From: Eubacteriaceae bacterium
Lineage (GTDB): Bacteria; Bacillota; Clostridia; Eubacteriales; Anaerofustaceae
DNA: 64,000 nucleotides
Direction of reading: 5' to 3'
NCBI GenBank assembly: GCA_017551505.1
Contig: JAFZLL010000051.1
Coordinates: 28,817 to 92,816, forward strand
The translations under genes were made by a program, and so were the position numbers. Of the stretch, positions 23,851 through 32,455 are shown one piece after another; the stretch's first letter is position 1, and each line of letters starts with the position of its first letter. A model generated the notes under the pieces. That model was not told where the DNA came from. It did no database searches and worked only from the letters and a program-made list of their open reading frames with translations.

Positions 23851-24720
23851 CTATGCCCTCACTTTTTCAGTGAATCTGGACAGGCATTTTTCATCCGTTC
23901 CGCAGCAGCCTCCCAGGATACGCACTCCGTCCAAAAATACTTCATACAGTTCGTCCGCATAATCCTCAGGACTCATCTCGTAGGTGGTTGTCTCTCCGTT
24001 ATGAACAGGCTGTCCTCTGTTTGGCTTGGCAAGCACGGGCTGAGTACTCAGTTCGCGGAATTCTTTTATAAGCGGCAGCATTTCCCTTGGAGTGATGAAG
24101 CAATTGAGCCCTGCAGCTAAAGGCTTTAATTCATTGACTACACCGGCATATTTTTTCAGATCTTCTCCGCACCAGGATTTGCCGCTGGCATCAAAGGCCA
24201 TTGATGTCATAATCGGCAAGTCGCTGTTGTCTCTTACGGCATTAATCGCCGCTTTGATCTCATCGCTCATCCCGATAGTCTCGATAAATACGCAGTCAGG
24301 GCTGAATTCTTTTGCGATCCGCACTTGTCGTGAGTACAGTGCATAGCATTTTTCGTATGGGAATAATCCATCCTCGTTATTAAAGGAATACCCGCTCGGA
24401 CTCATGTCGAACAGTATGTACGTGTCCGTGAAACCTTCGGCAGCCGCTCTGGCATTATTGAAAGCAGCCTTTATGATCTCTTCCATGGTAAAGCCGCTGC
24501 TCTGTACCGTTTCCTCCGTCAGATTGAAAGTGTTTGTCAGAAGGGCCATGCTGCCTGCCTCCAGATACGATCTCTGGATTTTCTGTATCACTTCCGGATG
24601 TTCTATATTGGCCGCCTGTATGCGGTTCTGGTCGATGCCCTCCGAAATTGCCCTTACGCCCATTGAGCCGTCAAGTATCAACAGCTCGTTGTTTTTTACC
24701 AGTTCACTGATGCTTCTCAT
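23851..24720 (-). CDS. Homocysteine S-methyltransferase family protein
   Basis: 289 residues. It corresponds to the homocysteine-binding TIM barrel found alone (MmuM type) or as the N-terminal module of MetH. It transfers a methyl group to homocysteine to form methionine. The zinc ligands are the Cys of AAGLNCFITPRE and the CC pair of RILGGCCGTDEKC. The start contains LLILDGSMGVRAISEG, with TNTFNLTEETVQSSG following. The methyl donor (S-methylmethionine, SAM or a corrinoid module) is not evident. Its ATG overlaps the uppP stop (ATGA). Confidence 0.88.
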   Translation of the reverse strand: MRSISELVKNNELLILDGSMGVRAISEGIDQNRIQAANIEHPEVIQKIQRSYLEAGSMALLTNTFNLTEETVQSSGFTMEEIIKAAFNNARAAAEGFTDTYILFDMSPSGYSFNNEDGLFPYEKCYALYSRQVRIAKEFSPDCVFIETIGMSDEIKAAINAVRDNSDLPIMTSMAFDASGKSWCGEDLKKYAGVVNELKPLAAGLNCFITPREMLPLIKEFRELSTQPVLAKPNRGQPVHNGETTTYEMSPEDYADELYEVFLDGVRILGGCCGTDEKCLSRFTEKVRA

Positions 24721-25547
24721 ATTCTCCCCATTCCCAGAAGTACGATCAGTCCTATGGCCCAGCAGTATACCGAAAATCCCATCAGACCGCCCTTCTGTAC
24801 GATTTTTTTAAAGAGTATTATTGATAGATATCCACTGACTAAAGCGGCAAAAAAGCCCACAAGGCATGGAAATATGGAAATCGTTCTGATAGCTTGTGTA
24901 ATATCGCCGATCTTCAAGACAACGCTTCCGGCGATAGTCGGCAGTGCGAGCAGAAAAGAAAATTCCAGAGCGTCCTCTTTTTTCAGCCCCATCACAACGC
25001 CTCCGGTCATCGTCGTCCCGGAGCGGGAAAGTCCGGGCATGATGGCGCACATCTGGAACAGTCCCACGACAAAGGATTTTACGACACCTATGTCGCCAAG
25101 CTCTCCTGTCGTGTGTTCACTGAGTTTTTCCGCGAGGCACAGCACGAATCCGGTCAGCAGCAGCATCAGCCCCACCACCGGCAGTTTCAGGAAAAGGGAA
25201 TCCACCAGGTCGTCCAGCAATACGCCTGCTACACCGGCAGGTATGCAGCCGATTATGATATAAAAGATATAGCGTCGGTATTTGTTTTCCTTCAGCCCAG
25301 CGCCTTTGCGTGTAAATACATCCCTCAGCATAAGGAAAAATTCCCTGATCATGCCGATGACAGTCTGTGAATATGCAGCCACAATGGCAAAGAACGTGGC
25401 AGCATGCAGAAGGATGTCAAAAGCCAGGTTATTTTCCGATATCCCGAACATGGTCTGGGCGATCACCAGATGACCGGAACTGCTGACCGGCAGGAATTCC
25501 GTGATGCCCTGTATCAGGCCCAGTATAAGTCCTTCCAAAATGCTCAT
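24717..25547 (-). CDS. uppP: Undecaprenyl-diphosphate phosphatase
   Basis: 276 residues with about eight membrane helices. It removes a phosphate from undecaprenyl pyrophosphate to recycle the lipid carrier of cell wall synthesis; overexpression gives bacitracin resistance. Both BacA motifs are intact: GITEFLPVSSSGHLVIAQ and MPGLSRSGTTMTGG. The ATG at 25547 is chosen because GGAGG stands 5 nt before it; the frame is open to a TTG four codons upstream that overlaps this RBS. It is the first gene of a three-gene leftward operon. Confidence 0.95.
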   Translation of the reverse strand: MSILEGLILGLIQGITEFLPVSSSGHLVIAQTMFGISENNLAFDILLHAATFFAIVAAYSQTVIGMIREFFLMLRDVFTRKGAGLKENKYRRYIFYIIIGCIPAGVAGVLLDDLVDSLFLKLPVVGLMLLLTGFVLCLAEKLSEHTTGELGDIGVVKSFVVGLFQMCAIMPGLSRSGTTMTGGVVMGLKKEDALEFSFLLALPTIAGSVVLKIGDITQAIRTISIFPCLVGFFAALVSGYLSIILFKKIVQKGGLMGFSVYCWAIGLIVLLGMGRI

Positions 25548-25678
25548 TGTGTCCTCCAAACGGTATAATACATTTTAGCACAACCGATTTGATATGCATT
25601 ATCTGTTTTTCTTTCTTCAGCCGGCTTTTGTACACAGTGGTCTGTATCCGGGCTCAGTATATGTTCTTCATGCTGATT

Positions 25679-25719
25679 GGCGCGGCTGGTCTTGATAAAT
25701 ATGTGTAACTTGCCGCGCC
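25679..25719. repeat. GC-rich inverted repeat between uppP and tsaE
   Basis: ggcgcggc (25679-25686) and gccgcgcc (25712-25719) form a perfect 8-bp GC stem around a 25-nt AT-rich loop. No T tract follows on either strand, so it is not an ordinary terminator. It sits in the divergent promoter region. Confidence 0.5.
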
Positions 25720-25765
25720 GCCTATGAAAAAGGCGTTCCTGATGCTACAATTTATCCGGTAGACT

Positions 25766-26233
25766 ATGTATAAAAAGGAATTTATATCAAGGAATCTGGA
25801 GGATACGGCGAAGGTGGGAAACGCCATCGCCGGGATACTGGAGAAGGGAGATACGGTCGCGCTTTACGGTGATATGGCCAGCGGCAAAACCGCCCTTTCC
25901 CGGTTTATTTTCGAAGCAAAGGGCTTTGCCGCCGGCTTTTCGAGCCCTACCTACGCAATTATCAATGAATATACTGATTCTCAGGGCGGTAAAGCCTATC
26001 ATATCGATGCTTACCGGCTCTCATCCGCTGAGGAACTGCTTTATGCAGGGGTTGACGAATTGACCGATGCCGTTCTAACCGTCATTGAGTGGGCGGATAT
26101 AGTCGAGGAAGCTATCCCGGAGGACTCAACAAAAGTCCATATATATAAAACTGACGACATCAACGCTCGCCGGTTGGAAATCTACGTTGACAGCAGCGAT
26201 AAGCTCGCTAAACTGAATGAGGCCCTGGAATGA
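25766..26233 (+). CDS. tsaE: tRNA t6A synthesis ATPase TsaE
   Basis: 155 residues. The P-loop ATPase of the TsaB-TsaD-TsaE complex that makes N6-threonylcarbamoyladenosine at position 37 of ANN-decoding tRNAs. The Walker A motif is GDMASGKTALSRF. The block FSSPTYAIINEY and the catalytic region YHIDAYRLSSAEEL (matching HxDxYRL) are intact, as is VIEWAD. It is the first gene of the operon; an extended -10 (TGCTACAAT, 25743-25751) lies just upstream. It overlaps tsaB by 4 nt. Confidence 0.95.
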   Translation: MYKKEFISRNLEDTAKVGNAIAGILEKGDTVALYGDMASGKTALSRFIFEAKGFAAGFSSPTYAIINEYTDSQGGKAYHIDAYRLSSAEELLYAGVDELTDAVLTVIEWADIVEEAIPEDSTKVHIYKTDDINARRLEIYVDSSDKLAKLNEALE

Positions 26234-26925
26234 AGATACTTGCGATAGATACTTCTACGATAGCCGCTTCGGCGGCCGTTATGGATGAGGATAAGCTCTG
26301 CGGCGAATTTATGACTGACCTGAAGCTTAAGCATTCCGAGAAACTGATGTTCCTGATAGACGGGCTGCTTGAAAATCTCAGGATGAACATCAATGACATC
26401 GATGCGTTCGCCTGCGGTAAAGGTCCTGGCTCCTTTACCGGCTTGAGGATCGCTGCGGCGGCAGTCAAAGGCCTGGCTCAGCCCGGCAATAAGCCGATCA
26501 TCGGAGTGTCTTCTCTGGCAGCCTGCGCCTACGCACAGATAAGCAGAGAGGATGAATGCATCATACCCATTTTCGACGCCCAAAGGGAAGAAGTCTATAC
26601 CGGAATCTATACTCATGACCGTACAGGGTTTTCGTGCATTGCTCCGGACTGCATCAGAAACGCGGAAGAGTATTTTGCCTCTCTGGAAGAAAAAGGAGGG
26701 AAATACATATTCTGCGGAGATGGCGTATTAAAGTACATGGAGATGATAAAAAGCCAGCTTGGAGAAAAGGCGGCTTTTTCGGGGAATGAGCTGCTCATGC
26801 CGCGTGCCTCGATGGTCGCATCCCTGGCTTTGCGGCAGTTTGAAGAAGGGCAGCATGATAATTATCAGACCTTTATGCCCGAGTATATCAGGGGCACGGA
26901 CGCTCAGGTGTTTATAAAGAAATGA
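26230..26925 (+). CDS. tsaB: tRNA t6A synthesis protein TsaB
   Basis: 231 residues. A catalytically inactive ASKHA paralogue of TsaD that holds the t6A complex together. Motifs are ILAIDTSTIAASAAVMDE at the start, KHSEKLMFLIDGLL, and the typical ACGKGPGSFTGLRIAAAAVK. The start overlaps tsaE (ATGA) and the stop overlaps rimI (ATGA). Confidence 0.95.
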   Translation: MKILAIDTSTIAASAAVMDEDKLCGEFMTDLKLKHSEKLMFLIDGLLENLRMNINDIDAFACGKGPGSFTGLRIAAAAVKGLAQPGNKPIIGVSSLAACAYAQISREDECIIPIFDAQREEVYTGIYTHDRTGFSCIAPDCIRNAEEYFASLEEKGGKYIFCGDGVLKYMEMIKSQLGEKAAFSGNELLMPRASMVASLALRQFEEGQHDNYQTFMPEYIRGTDAQVFIKK

Positions 26926-27395
26926 CAGAATACAGGATCGTAAGAGCGAACATTTTACATCTTGTCGGTATCGACCGTATTGAAAAAGCCTGTTTCCCGA
27001 TTCCTTGGAGTACCGACCTTCTGTTGAATTCCATCCTCAGCGATGAATACAGTACGTTTGTCGCAGTTTCGGGAAAGAAAGTGATCGGTTTCGGGATCAT
27101 GATGAAAAACTACGACGAAGCCCACATCATGAATGTGGCGGTCGATTCAGGTTATCGTCGTGCCGGCGTGGGCAGTGCTGTGATGGAGGCGTTGATAGAT
27201 GAAAGCAGGCGCTGGGGCATCTATGACGTCACGTTGGAGGTGAGAGCCTCAAACGCGGGAGCGATTGCTCTTTACGAAAAATACGGGTTCCGCACGGAAG
27301 GCGTGCGCAGGGAGTATTATTCCGATAACCATGAAGATGCGCTGATCATGTGGCTGCATCTCGATAAGGGTGAACACAATGAAGACAATTGTTAA
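26922..27395 (+). CDS. rimI: Ribosomal protein alanine N-acetyltransferase RimI
   Basis: 157 residues. A GNAT acetyltransferase that acetylates the N-terminus of ribosomal protein bS18 and is usually found between tsaB and tsaD in Firmicutes. The acetyl-CoA loop is RRAGVGSAVMEAL. The start FPIPWSTDLLLNSI and the block SNAGAIALYEKYGFRTEGVR are typical. Its 3' end overlaps the following TIGR01906 gene by 17 nt. Confidence 0.92.
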   Translation: MTEYRIVRANILHLVGIDRIEKACFPIPWSTDLLLNSILSDEYSTFVAVSGKKVIGFGIMMKNYDEAHIMNVAVDSGYRRAGVGSAVMEALIDESRRWGIYDVTLEVRASNAGAIALYEKYGFRTEGVRREYYSDNHEDALIMWLHLDKGEHNEDNC

Positions 27396-28062
27396 GATCA
27401 TAATCATATTGCTTCTTTCGGTCGTGATCCTTTCAGACTGTGCTCTTTTCGGTCTTCTGATGACCACTGACGATGATCTCTTTTATGAAAAGCAGTTCAA
27501 GAGGCAGGATATCGCGGAAGAAACAGGCTTGGATTTCGATATCCTGATGCAGGTCAACGACGAGGTGCAGGATTATCTGAATGCCAAACGCGCTGATCTC
27601 GTTGTCTACGCGGAAAGATACGGTGAGAACACTCTGATTTTCAATGAGAATGAACAATCGCACATGAAGGATGTCAGAGACCTTTATTCGGCTTTTAAAT
27701 GGTTTGGCGGAGGATGCGTCCTGTTCACGCTCTGCGTATTCTATTTCATTGTGAGAAAGAAGGATCGCTCACTGGCAGGAGCAGTCATGTCCGCATGCGG
27801 AGGAGCTTTTGCACTTCCTGTTCTTTTCGTTGCTTTTTTCGATAAGGCTTTCGTCATTTTCCATCATCTTTTTTTCGAAGGCGACACATGGCTGTTCGAC
27901 CCGGATACCAATATAATTGTCAATATCTATACATGGGAATTCTTCATTGAATTCGTGACGAGAGTAGGAGTCTACGCTGTGGCTATGGGCCTAATCATTT
28001 TCCTGTCCGCAGCTTATTTCAGAAGAGAATACAGACCGGAGAAGGAGGCAGGGAAAAAATGA
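27379..28062 (+). CDS. TIGR01906 family integral membrane protein
   Basis: 227 residues. One helix near the N-terminus, an outside loop of ~80 residues (VNDEVQDYLNAKRADL, FNENEQSHMKDVRDLYSA), then three further helices. The landmarks FNENEQSHMKDV and HHLFFEGDTWLFDPDT are those of the TIGR01906/DUF1461 family (HHxxFxGxxWxF), found in Gram-positive bacteria and of unknown function; some members have been linked to lipoprotein N-terminal processing (lipoprotein intramolecular transacylase Lit). The ATG at 27379 is preferred over the GTG at 27370 because AAGGG fits its spacing. It is inserted between rimI and tsaD, overlapping both. Confidence 0.85.
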   Translation: MKTIVKIIIILLLSVVILSDCALFGLLMTTDDDLFYEKQFKRQDIAEETGLDFDILMQVNDEVQDYLNAKRADLVVYAERYGENTLIFNENEQSHMKDVRDLYSAFKWFGGGCVLFTLCVFYFIVRKKDRSLAGAVMSACGGAFALPVLFVAFFDKAFVIFHHLFFEGDTWLFDPDTNIIVNIYTWEFFIEFVTRVGVYAVAMGLIIFLSAAYFRREYRPEKEAGKK

Positions 28063-29060
28063 GCGGTATTACCATACTGGCTATAGAATCCTCGTGCGAC
28101 GAGACCTCTGCGGCTGTGATCGAAGATGGTGATCTTCTTTCCAACATAGTGTTTTCACAGATAGATATCCATACAAAATACGGCGGGGTCGTCCCTGAAA
28201 TAGCTTCGCGAAGCCATCTTGAAAAAGTCACCGCAGTAACCGATGAGGCGCTGGATAAAGCAGGAAAGACGCTTGAGGATCTCTCCGCTGTCGCGGTCAC
28301 CTGCGGGCCGGGTCTTGTAGGGGCTCTGCTTGTGGGGGTTTCTTACGCCAAAGCACTGTCTTATTCACTTGGATGCAGGCTCATAGGCGTAAACCATATG
28401 CGCGGACATATCGGAGCGGCTTTTCTTGCCGGAGCCCAGCCTCCATGCCTGATGCTTGTCGTATCGGGCGGTCATACTATGATCGTCAGAGCCGATTCGT
28501 ACAGCGATTTTACTCTTTTGGGATCCACAAGAGATGATGCTGCCGGAGAAGTCTTCGATAAGGTCGCGCGTGTGGTCGGCTTGGGTTATCCCGGAGGACC
28601 AAAGCTCGATAAGGCTGCCGAAGGAGGAAATGAGGATTATCTTGTCATCCCCAGGGCGATGCTGAACGAGGATAATTATGACTTCAGCTTCAGCGGGATC
28701 AAAAGCGCCGTGCTGAATCACATCAATGCGGCGAAGATGAAAAATGAACCTATCGATGTATCAGGCGTTTGCGCGTCTTTCAGAAGATGCGTCTGCGATA
28801 TATTGGTGGGAAAGACGATGAGGGCTGCCAAAAACGAAGGGATAAACCGCATCGCTGTCTGCGGAGGGGTTGCCAGCAACTCCCTGCTGAGAAAAATGCT
28901 GATCGAAGCATGTGGGCAGAACGGATATGATCTCACTATCCCCGATGCGTCTTTGTGTTCTGATAATGCCGGCATGATCGCCGTATCGGCTTATCACCAG
29001 TATCTGTCGGGGGATTTCGCGTCCCTTGACTTGAATGCTTCGCCATCGCTTTCTCTCTGA
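28059..29060 (+). CDS. tsaD: tRNA N6-adenosine threonylcarbamoyltransferase TsaD
   Basis: 333 residues. The catalytic subunit transferring threonylcarbamoyl to A37. Metal ligands are the two His of VNHMRGHIGAAF and the Asp of LCSDNAGMIAV. The start LAIESSCDETSAAVIED, then VSGGHTMIVRAD and AVCGGVASNSLLRKML complete the family set. GGAGGCAGGG stands before the ATG, which overlaps the previous stop. It is the last gene of the t6A operon. Confidence 0.96.
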   Translation: MSGITILAIESSCDETSAAVIEDGDLLSNIVFSQIDIHTKYGGVVPEIASRSHLEKVTAVTDEALDKAGKTLEDLSAVAVTCGPGLVGALLVGVSYAKALSYSLGCRLIGVNHMRGHIGAAFLAGAQPPCLMLVVSGGHTMIVRADSYSDFTLLGSTRDDAAGEVFDKVARVVGLGYPGGPKLDKAAEGGNEDYLVIPRAMLNEDNYDFSFSGIKSAVLNHINAAKMKNEPIDVSGVCASFRRCVCDILVGKTMRAAKNEGINRIAVCGGVASNSLLRKMLIEACGQNGYDLTIPDASLCSDNAGMIAVSAYHQYLSGDFASLDLNASPSLSL

Positions 29061-29128
29061 ATAATTGAACAAAGGTCTATTATCTGAAGTTTAATCTGTC
29101 CTGGCAGACAATCCGGCTTCATATGTGA

Positions 29129-29134
29129 TATAAT
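29129..29134 (+). promoter_or_regulatory. -10 box before the PIN/TRAM gene
   Basis: TATAAT about 30 nt before the start codon. The -35 region (CAGACA, 18 nt upstream) is a weak match. Confidence 0.45.
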
Positions 29135-29163
29135 ATTCCAAATATACAGAAAGGAGGTCACAT

Positions 29164-30288
29164 ATGAAGTCGTTGTTTTATTATCTGTTATTCGCTCTGG
29201 GATTCCTGATTGGATACAACATGGGAGAAAGCCTTTTCGGACTGGAAGCCGTCTCGGCATTTATGCTGAAGTATTTTCCCGAAACGGCTGCGCATGTCCT
29301 GATGTGCAGTACATGCGGTATATTATTAGGCATCATTTTTATTATTATCATTCCACGTATCATCAAAGTATTCTCAGAATCCCTGGAACAGTGGATCGCA
29401 AGCCTGAAGGGTGTATCGATGATCCAGCTTATTATTGCTGTCGTATTCATCATCATAGCACTGCTGATCTCCTCCCTCATCTGCGTGCCTATTTATAAGA
29501 TCGATATGCCGGATGTCATCAAGGCTCTCCTGGCGGTCATAGTATATGTGGGACTGACATACGGAGCTGTGCTTCTGGCCTTCAACCGGGGTGCGGAGAT
29601 CGAAACGGCCATCAAAGGGATCGTTGTCAGGGCAGAAAACAGTGAAAGGTCCAGGAGTCAGAAAAGAAAGAGTTCCGTGATCCCGAAAATACTGGATACC
29701 AGTGTCATCATCGATGGAAAGATCTACGACATATTAAAGACAGGGTTCATCGACGGACCTATCGTCATCTCTACACTTGTGGTAGAGGAGCTCCAGTATA
29801 TCGCCGACTCCTCAGATGCCCTTAAGCGCAATCGCGGCCGCAGGGGTCTGGATATACTGAACCTTATCCAGAAGGAACTGCCATTGGAGGTCATAGTCAG
29901 CGATAATAATTACGATGATATCCCAGATGTGGATAATAAGATCATCCGCTTGACCAAGAACATGAAAGGGAAGGTCATAACCAATGATTACAACCTCAAT
30001 AAGGTAGCGGAGATTATGGGCGTTGAGGTCCTGAACATAAACGAACTTGCAAACGCGGTCAAGACGGTCGTCCTTCCAGGCGAAGAACTGAGGATTCATG
30101 TGCTCCGTGAAGGCAAGGAGGATCGCCAGGGGGTCGCATATCTGGACGACGGCACAATGATTGTCGTTGAGGATGGAAAAGGATTGATAGGAAAGGATAT
30201 AACCGCCACAGTGACCAGCGTACTGCAGACCAGCGCCGGAAAGATGGTATTCGTCAGACCGAGCTCAGTAACGGCGGCAGGAGAATAG
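29164..30288 (+). CDS. Membrane-anchored PIN/TRAM domain protein (YacL type)
   Basis: 374 residues. Four membrane helices span residues ~1-155. A PIN nuclease domain follows with its acidic residues in [17 protein letters not shown] (Asp), [13 protein letters not shown] (Glu), [11 protein letters not shown] (Asp) and [14 protein letters not shown] (Asp). The C-terminal TRAM RNA-binding domain contains [20 protein letters not shown]. The YacL family is common in Firmicutes and is thought to be a membrane-bound RNase; its substrate is unknown. The four acidic residues needed for metal binding are all kept. AAAGGAGG stands before the ATG. Confidence 0.88.
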   Translation: MKSLFYYLLFALGFLIGYNMGESLFGLEAVSAFMLKYFPETAAHVLMCSTCGILLGIIFIIIIPRIIKVFSESLEQWIASLKGVSMIQLIIAVVFIIIALLISSLICVPIYKIDMPDVIKALLAVIVYVGLTYGAVLLAFNRGAEIETAIKGIVVRAENSERSRSQKRKSSVIPKILDTSVIIDGKIYDILKTGFIDGPIVISTLVVEELQYIADSSDALKRNRGRRGLDILNLIQKELPLEVIVSDNNYDDIPDVDNKIIRLTKNMKGKVITNDYNLNKVAEIMGVEVLNINELANAVKTVVLPGEELRIHVLREGKEDRQGVAYLDDGTMIVVEDGKGLIGKDITATVTSVLQTSAGKMVFVRPSSVTAAGE

Positions 30289-30290
30289 TT

Positions 30291-30773
30291 ATGTCAATAG
30301 ATACAGTGAAGGAGTATTTCGCTTCATTTGGAAGGGAAGGGGATGTTCTTGAATTCACTGTCTCCAGCGCAACCGTGGAACTGGCTGCAAAAGCAGTCGG
30401 TGTCGCTAATGCCAGGATTGCAAAGTCACTTTCTTTCATGAAAGGCGATGACCCAATAATCGTTGTAGTCGCTGGGGACGCACGTGTGGATAATCACAAA
30501 TTCAAGGAGAGATTCGGCTGCAAGGCCAAGATGCTCACCTCTGAACAGGTTATCGAGCTCATTGGGCATAATGTAGGCGGAGTTTGTCCGTTCTCGATAA
30601 AAGACGGTGTGCAGACCTATCTGGATATTTCCATGAAACGTTTTGAAACTGTGTTCCCCGCATGCGGCAGTTCCAACAGCGCAATCGAGCTGACCTGTGA
30701 AGAACTTGAGAAATATGCCCAGAATTTCGTTTCATGGGTGGATGTCTGCAAAGACTGGATGCGGGACGAATAG
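30291..30773 (+). CDS. YbaK/EbsC-type aminoacyl-tRNA deacylase
   Basis: 160 residues. It belongs to the YbaK/ProX superfamily, whose members hydrolyse mischarged tRNAs such as Cys-tRNA-Pro or Ala-tRNA-Pro. Seen are EFTVSSATVELAAKAVGV, a Lys in ARIAKSLSFM at the active-site position, DNHKFKERFGCKAKMLT, and the GVCPFSIKDGVQTYLDISM block (GxxxPxG-like). It is 2 nt downstream of the PIN/TRAM gene. The target tRNA cannot be told from sequence. Confidence 0.85.
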   Translation: MSIDTVKEYFASFGREGDVLEFTVSSATVELAAKAVGVANARIAKSLSFMKGDDPIIVVVAGDARVDNHKFKERFGCKAKMLTSEQVIELIGHNVGGVCPFSIKDGVQTYLDISMKRFETVFPACGSSNSAIELTCEELEKYAQNFVSWVDVCKDWMRDE

Positions 30774-30803
30774 ATCGATCACTCGTCATAGACATGGCAA
30801 TGC

Positions 30804-30834
30804 CTCCGAATCAGAATGGTTCGGAGGCGTTTAC
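30804..30834 (+). terminator. Terminator after the YbaK gene
   Basis: gcctccgaa / ttcggaggc stem followed by a short T stretch (gttt). Confidence 0.6.
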
Positions 30835-31032
30835 TATATCTCTCTTAAGGCGCATCAGTATTCACTGTACCATTATGACGAACACGATGTGTCAAGGTGT
30901 TTGATATTAGGTGTATGTGAAGAAATGCTGACCATTGGATATGCTGTCAGTTTGTTCTTCGTTTCCGCCGGTCTTGCTCCGCATTATGGTTTGCCTTGCC
31001 CGTTTATTATGCCTTTAATTCAGGCTGTCAGT

Positions 31033-32256
31033 TCAGATGAAGATTTTCGCAAGACTTTCCGGATCGTTATCGTAGAAGTCCTTCAGATACATCAGGCACA
31101 TATACAGTGGAAGCGACAGATTGGGATCCGAGAGATACTCGAAACAATCAGTAAGAGCCTTCTCGTTCAGCTTCCCGTTGCTGACCACCCTGAATTTTAT
31201 TATCTTATTCTGTTGTTCCTTCTTTTCCGGCTGGATCTCCTTGCTGTCCATGTTCAGCTTCGAGACGGAAATGAATTCAGGCTTTCCTGCCTGTTCGAGC
31301 CACCTGTAGAAACCGATCACTTTGCTTACGGTCACCTCTGCCATTGCGGATCCTGTCTCTTCAGACAGCTCCCTTTTCGTGGAATAGCTTATCAGTTCCT
31401 TGAAGGTGAGCGTACGGTTATTGTCAAAATCGCTCCAATCAGCGCTTCCCGATCCTGAAGGGACGATGAGACCCGGTGAGGAATCCGAATGGTTGCCCTG
31501 CAGCTGGAAGAAAAGATATCCATCCTTGGTTACCGCGAGCGTCGAAATGCCTATCTCATTGCTGAAGCACCGGTACGGGAACTTTATGTCCATGCTCGTA
31601 CAGCCCTTTGCAGGGAATAGATCCACACCATCGTCACCGACCAGTTTCTGGCTGAAAATCCTGTTCGTCAGGAATGAATTGTAGTACGAGCCTTTTGAGA
31701 CAAGGAACAAATCTTTGTCGATGAAATCACCGCTGAAGCACAGTTTTTCATCATTACTGAAGAGCCTGTCCTCGGCTACAGTCCTCCTGTAATGTCTGGT
31801 TAGGAATGGGAGCAGCGCATCGAAATTCTTTTCTATGTACGTATTCACGACGGCTGTTGCGTCTGTGTCCTCTTCTACATTCAGATCATTGTTTCTTATC
31901 CATTCGTTGAGCTGTCTGTTGATCCCTGCGGTACCGTGGCTGGTCCGTATGACTTCAAGGCCTTCTCTCTCATCGATGAATCTGGAGAAATCGATGCTTT
32001 CTGATGGAAAAATGTATTCTTCAAGACCGTTCTTGCTGTAATACTCCAATAGATCGTGAAGGGCCGAATATGCCTGCCATATTATGTTCATGAACACAGA
32101 AAGAAAAAGAACGATGAATGATGCTGGTTTGGGCTCCTCGATGAAGCTTATGACACCGTAGACAAGAATGGCGATATCCGTGAAGAGCACTGCTCCGTTG
32201 AATTTTTTGTTGATGAATCCGTATCTCGTATAACTGATAAAGTTCTTGATCTTCAT
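31033..32256 (-). CDS. Two-TM protein with C-terminal Nudix-like domain (possible orphan CBASS-type effector)
   Basis: 407 residues. Two adjacent membrane helices lie at residues ~21-40 and ~46-66. A cytoplasmic mixed region covers ~70-235, followed by a beta-rich domain with a near-complete Nudix box: Glu287, then seven residues, Arg295-Glu296-Leu-Ser-Glu299-Glu300-Thr-Gly302 (KELISYSTKRELSEETGS). The leading Gly of the box is replaced by Arg. Fusion of two TM helices to a Nudix-like domain is described among effectors of CD-NTase (CBASS) systems. No CD-NTase, Cap2/Cap3 or other nucleotide cyclase gene lies nearby; neighbours are ybaK and glnS. The RBS is weak. Function is therefore inferred; a membrane nucleotide-binding or Nudix hydrolase role is the safe reading. 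Confidence 0.62.
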   Translation of the reverse strand: MKIKNFISYTRYGFINKKFNGAVLFTDIAILVYGVISFIEEPKPASFIVLFLSVFMNIIWQAYSALHDLLEYYSKNGLEEYIFPSESIDFSRFIDEREGLEVIRTSHGTAGINRQLNEWIRNNDLNVEEDTDATAVVNTYIEKNFDALLPFLTRHYRRTVAEDRLFSNDEKLCFSGDFIDKDLFLVSKGSYYNSFLTNRIFSQKLVGDDGVDLFPAKGCTSMDIKFPYRCFSNEIGISTLAVTKDGYLFFQLQGNHSDSSPGLIVPSGSGSADWSDFDNNRTLTFKELISYSTKRELSEETGSAMAEVTVSKVIGFYRWLEQAGKPEFISVSKLNMDSKEIQPEKKEQQNKIIKFRVVSNGKLNEKALTDCFEYLSDPNLSLPLYMCLMYLKDFYDNDPESLAKIFI

Positions 32257-32405
32257 TTTTTTCTCAGGGGTATATTTCTGCCGTTTATTACTGATCCAGG
32301 TTTCAGGATATCCCTGCAGTATCTAAGAAATAATGGACTCCATGTATATCCGTCCATAGCTTACGCGTATGAATAATACGATCCTGTTCATTGCGCGCGA
32401 TATGC

Positions 32406-32441
32406 AAAAATGCCTGCTTTGCCGTATCAGGTAAAGCAGGC
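32406..32441 (-). terminator. Terminator of glnS
   Basis: tgcctgcttt / aaagcaggca inverted repeat (32411-32441). On the minus strand it is followed by TTTTT (A at 32406-32410). Confidence 0.82.
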
Positions 32442-32455
32442 AGAATCCAGTCAGT

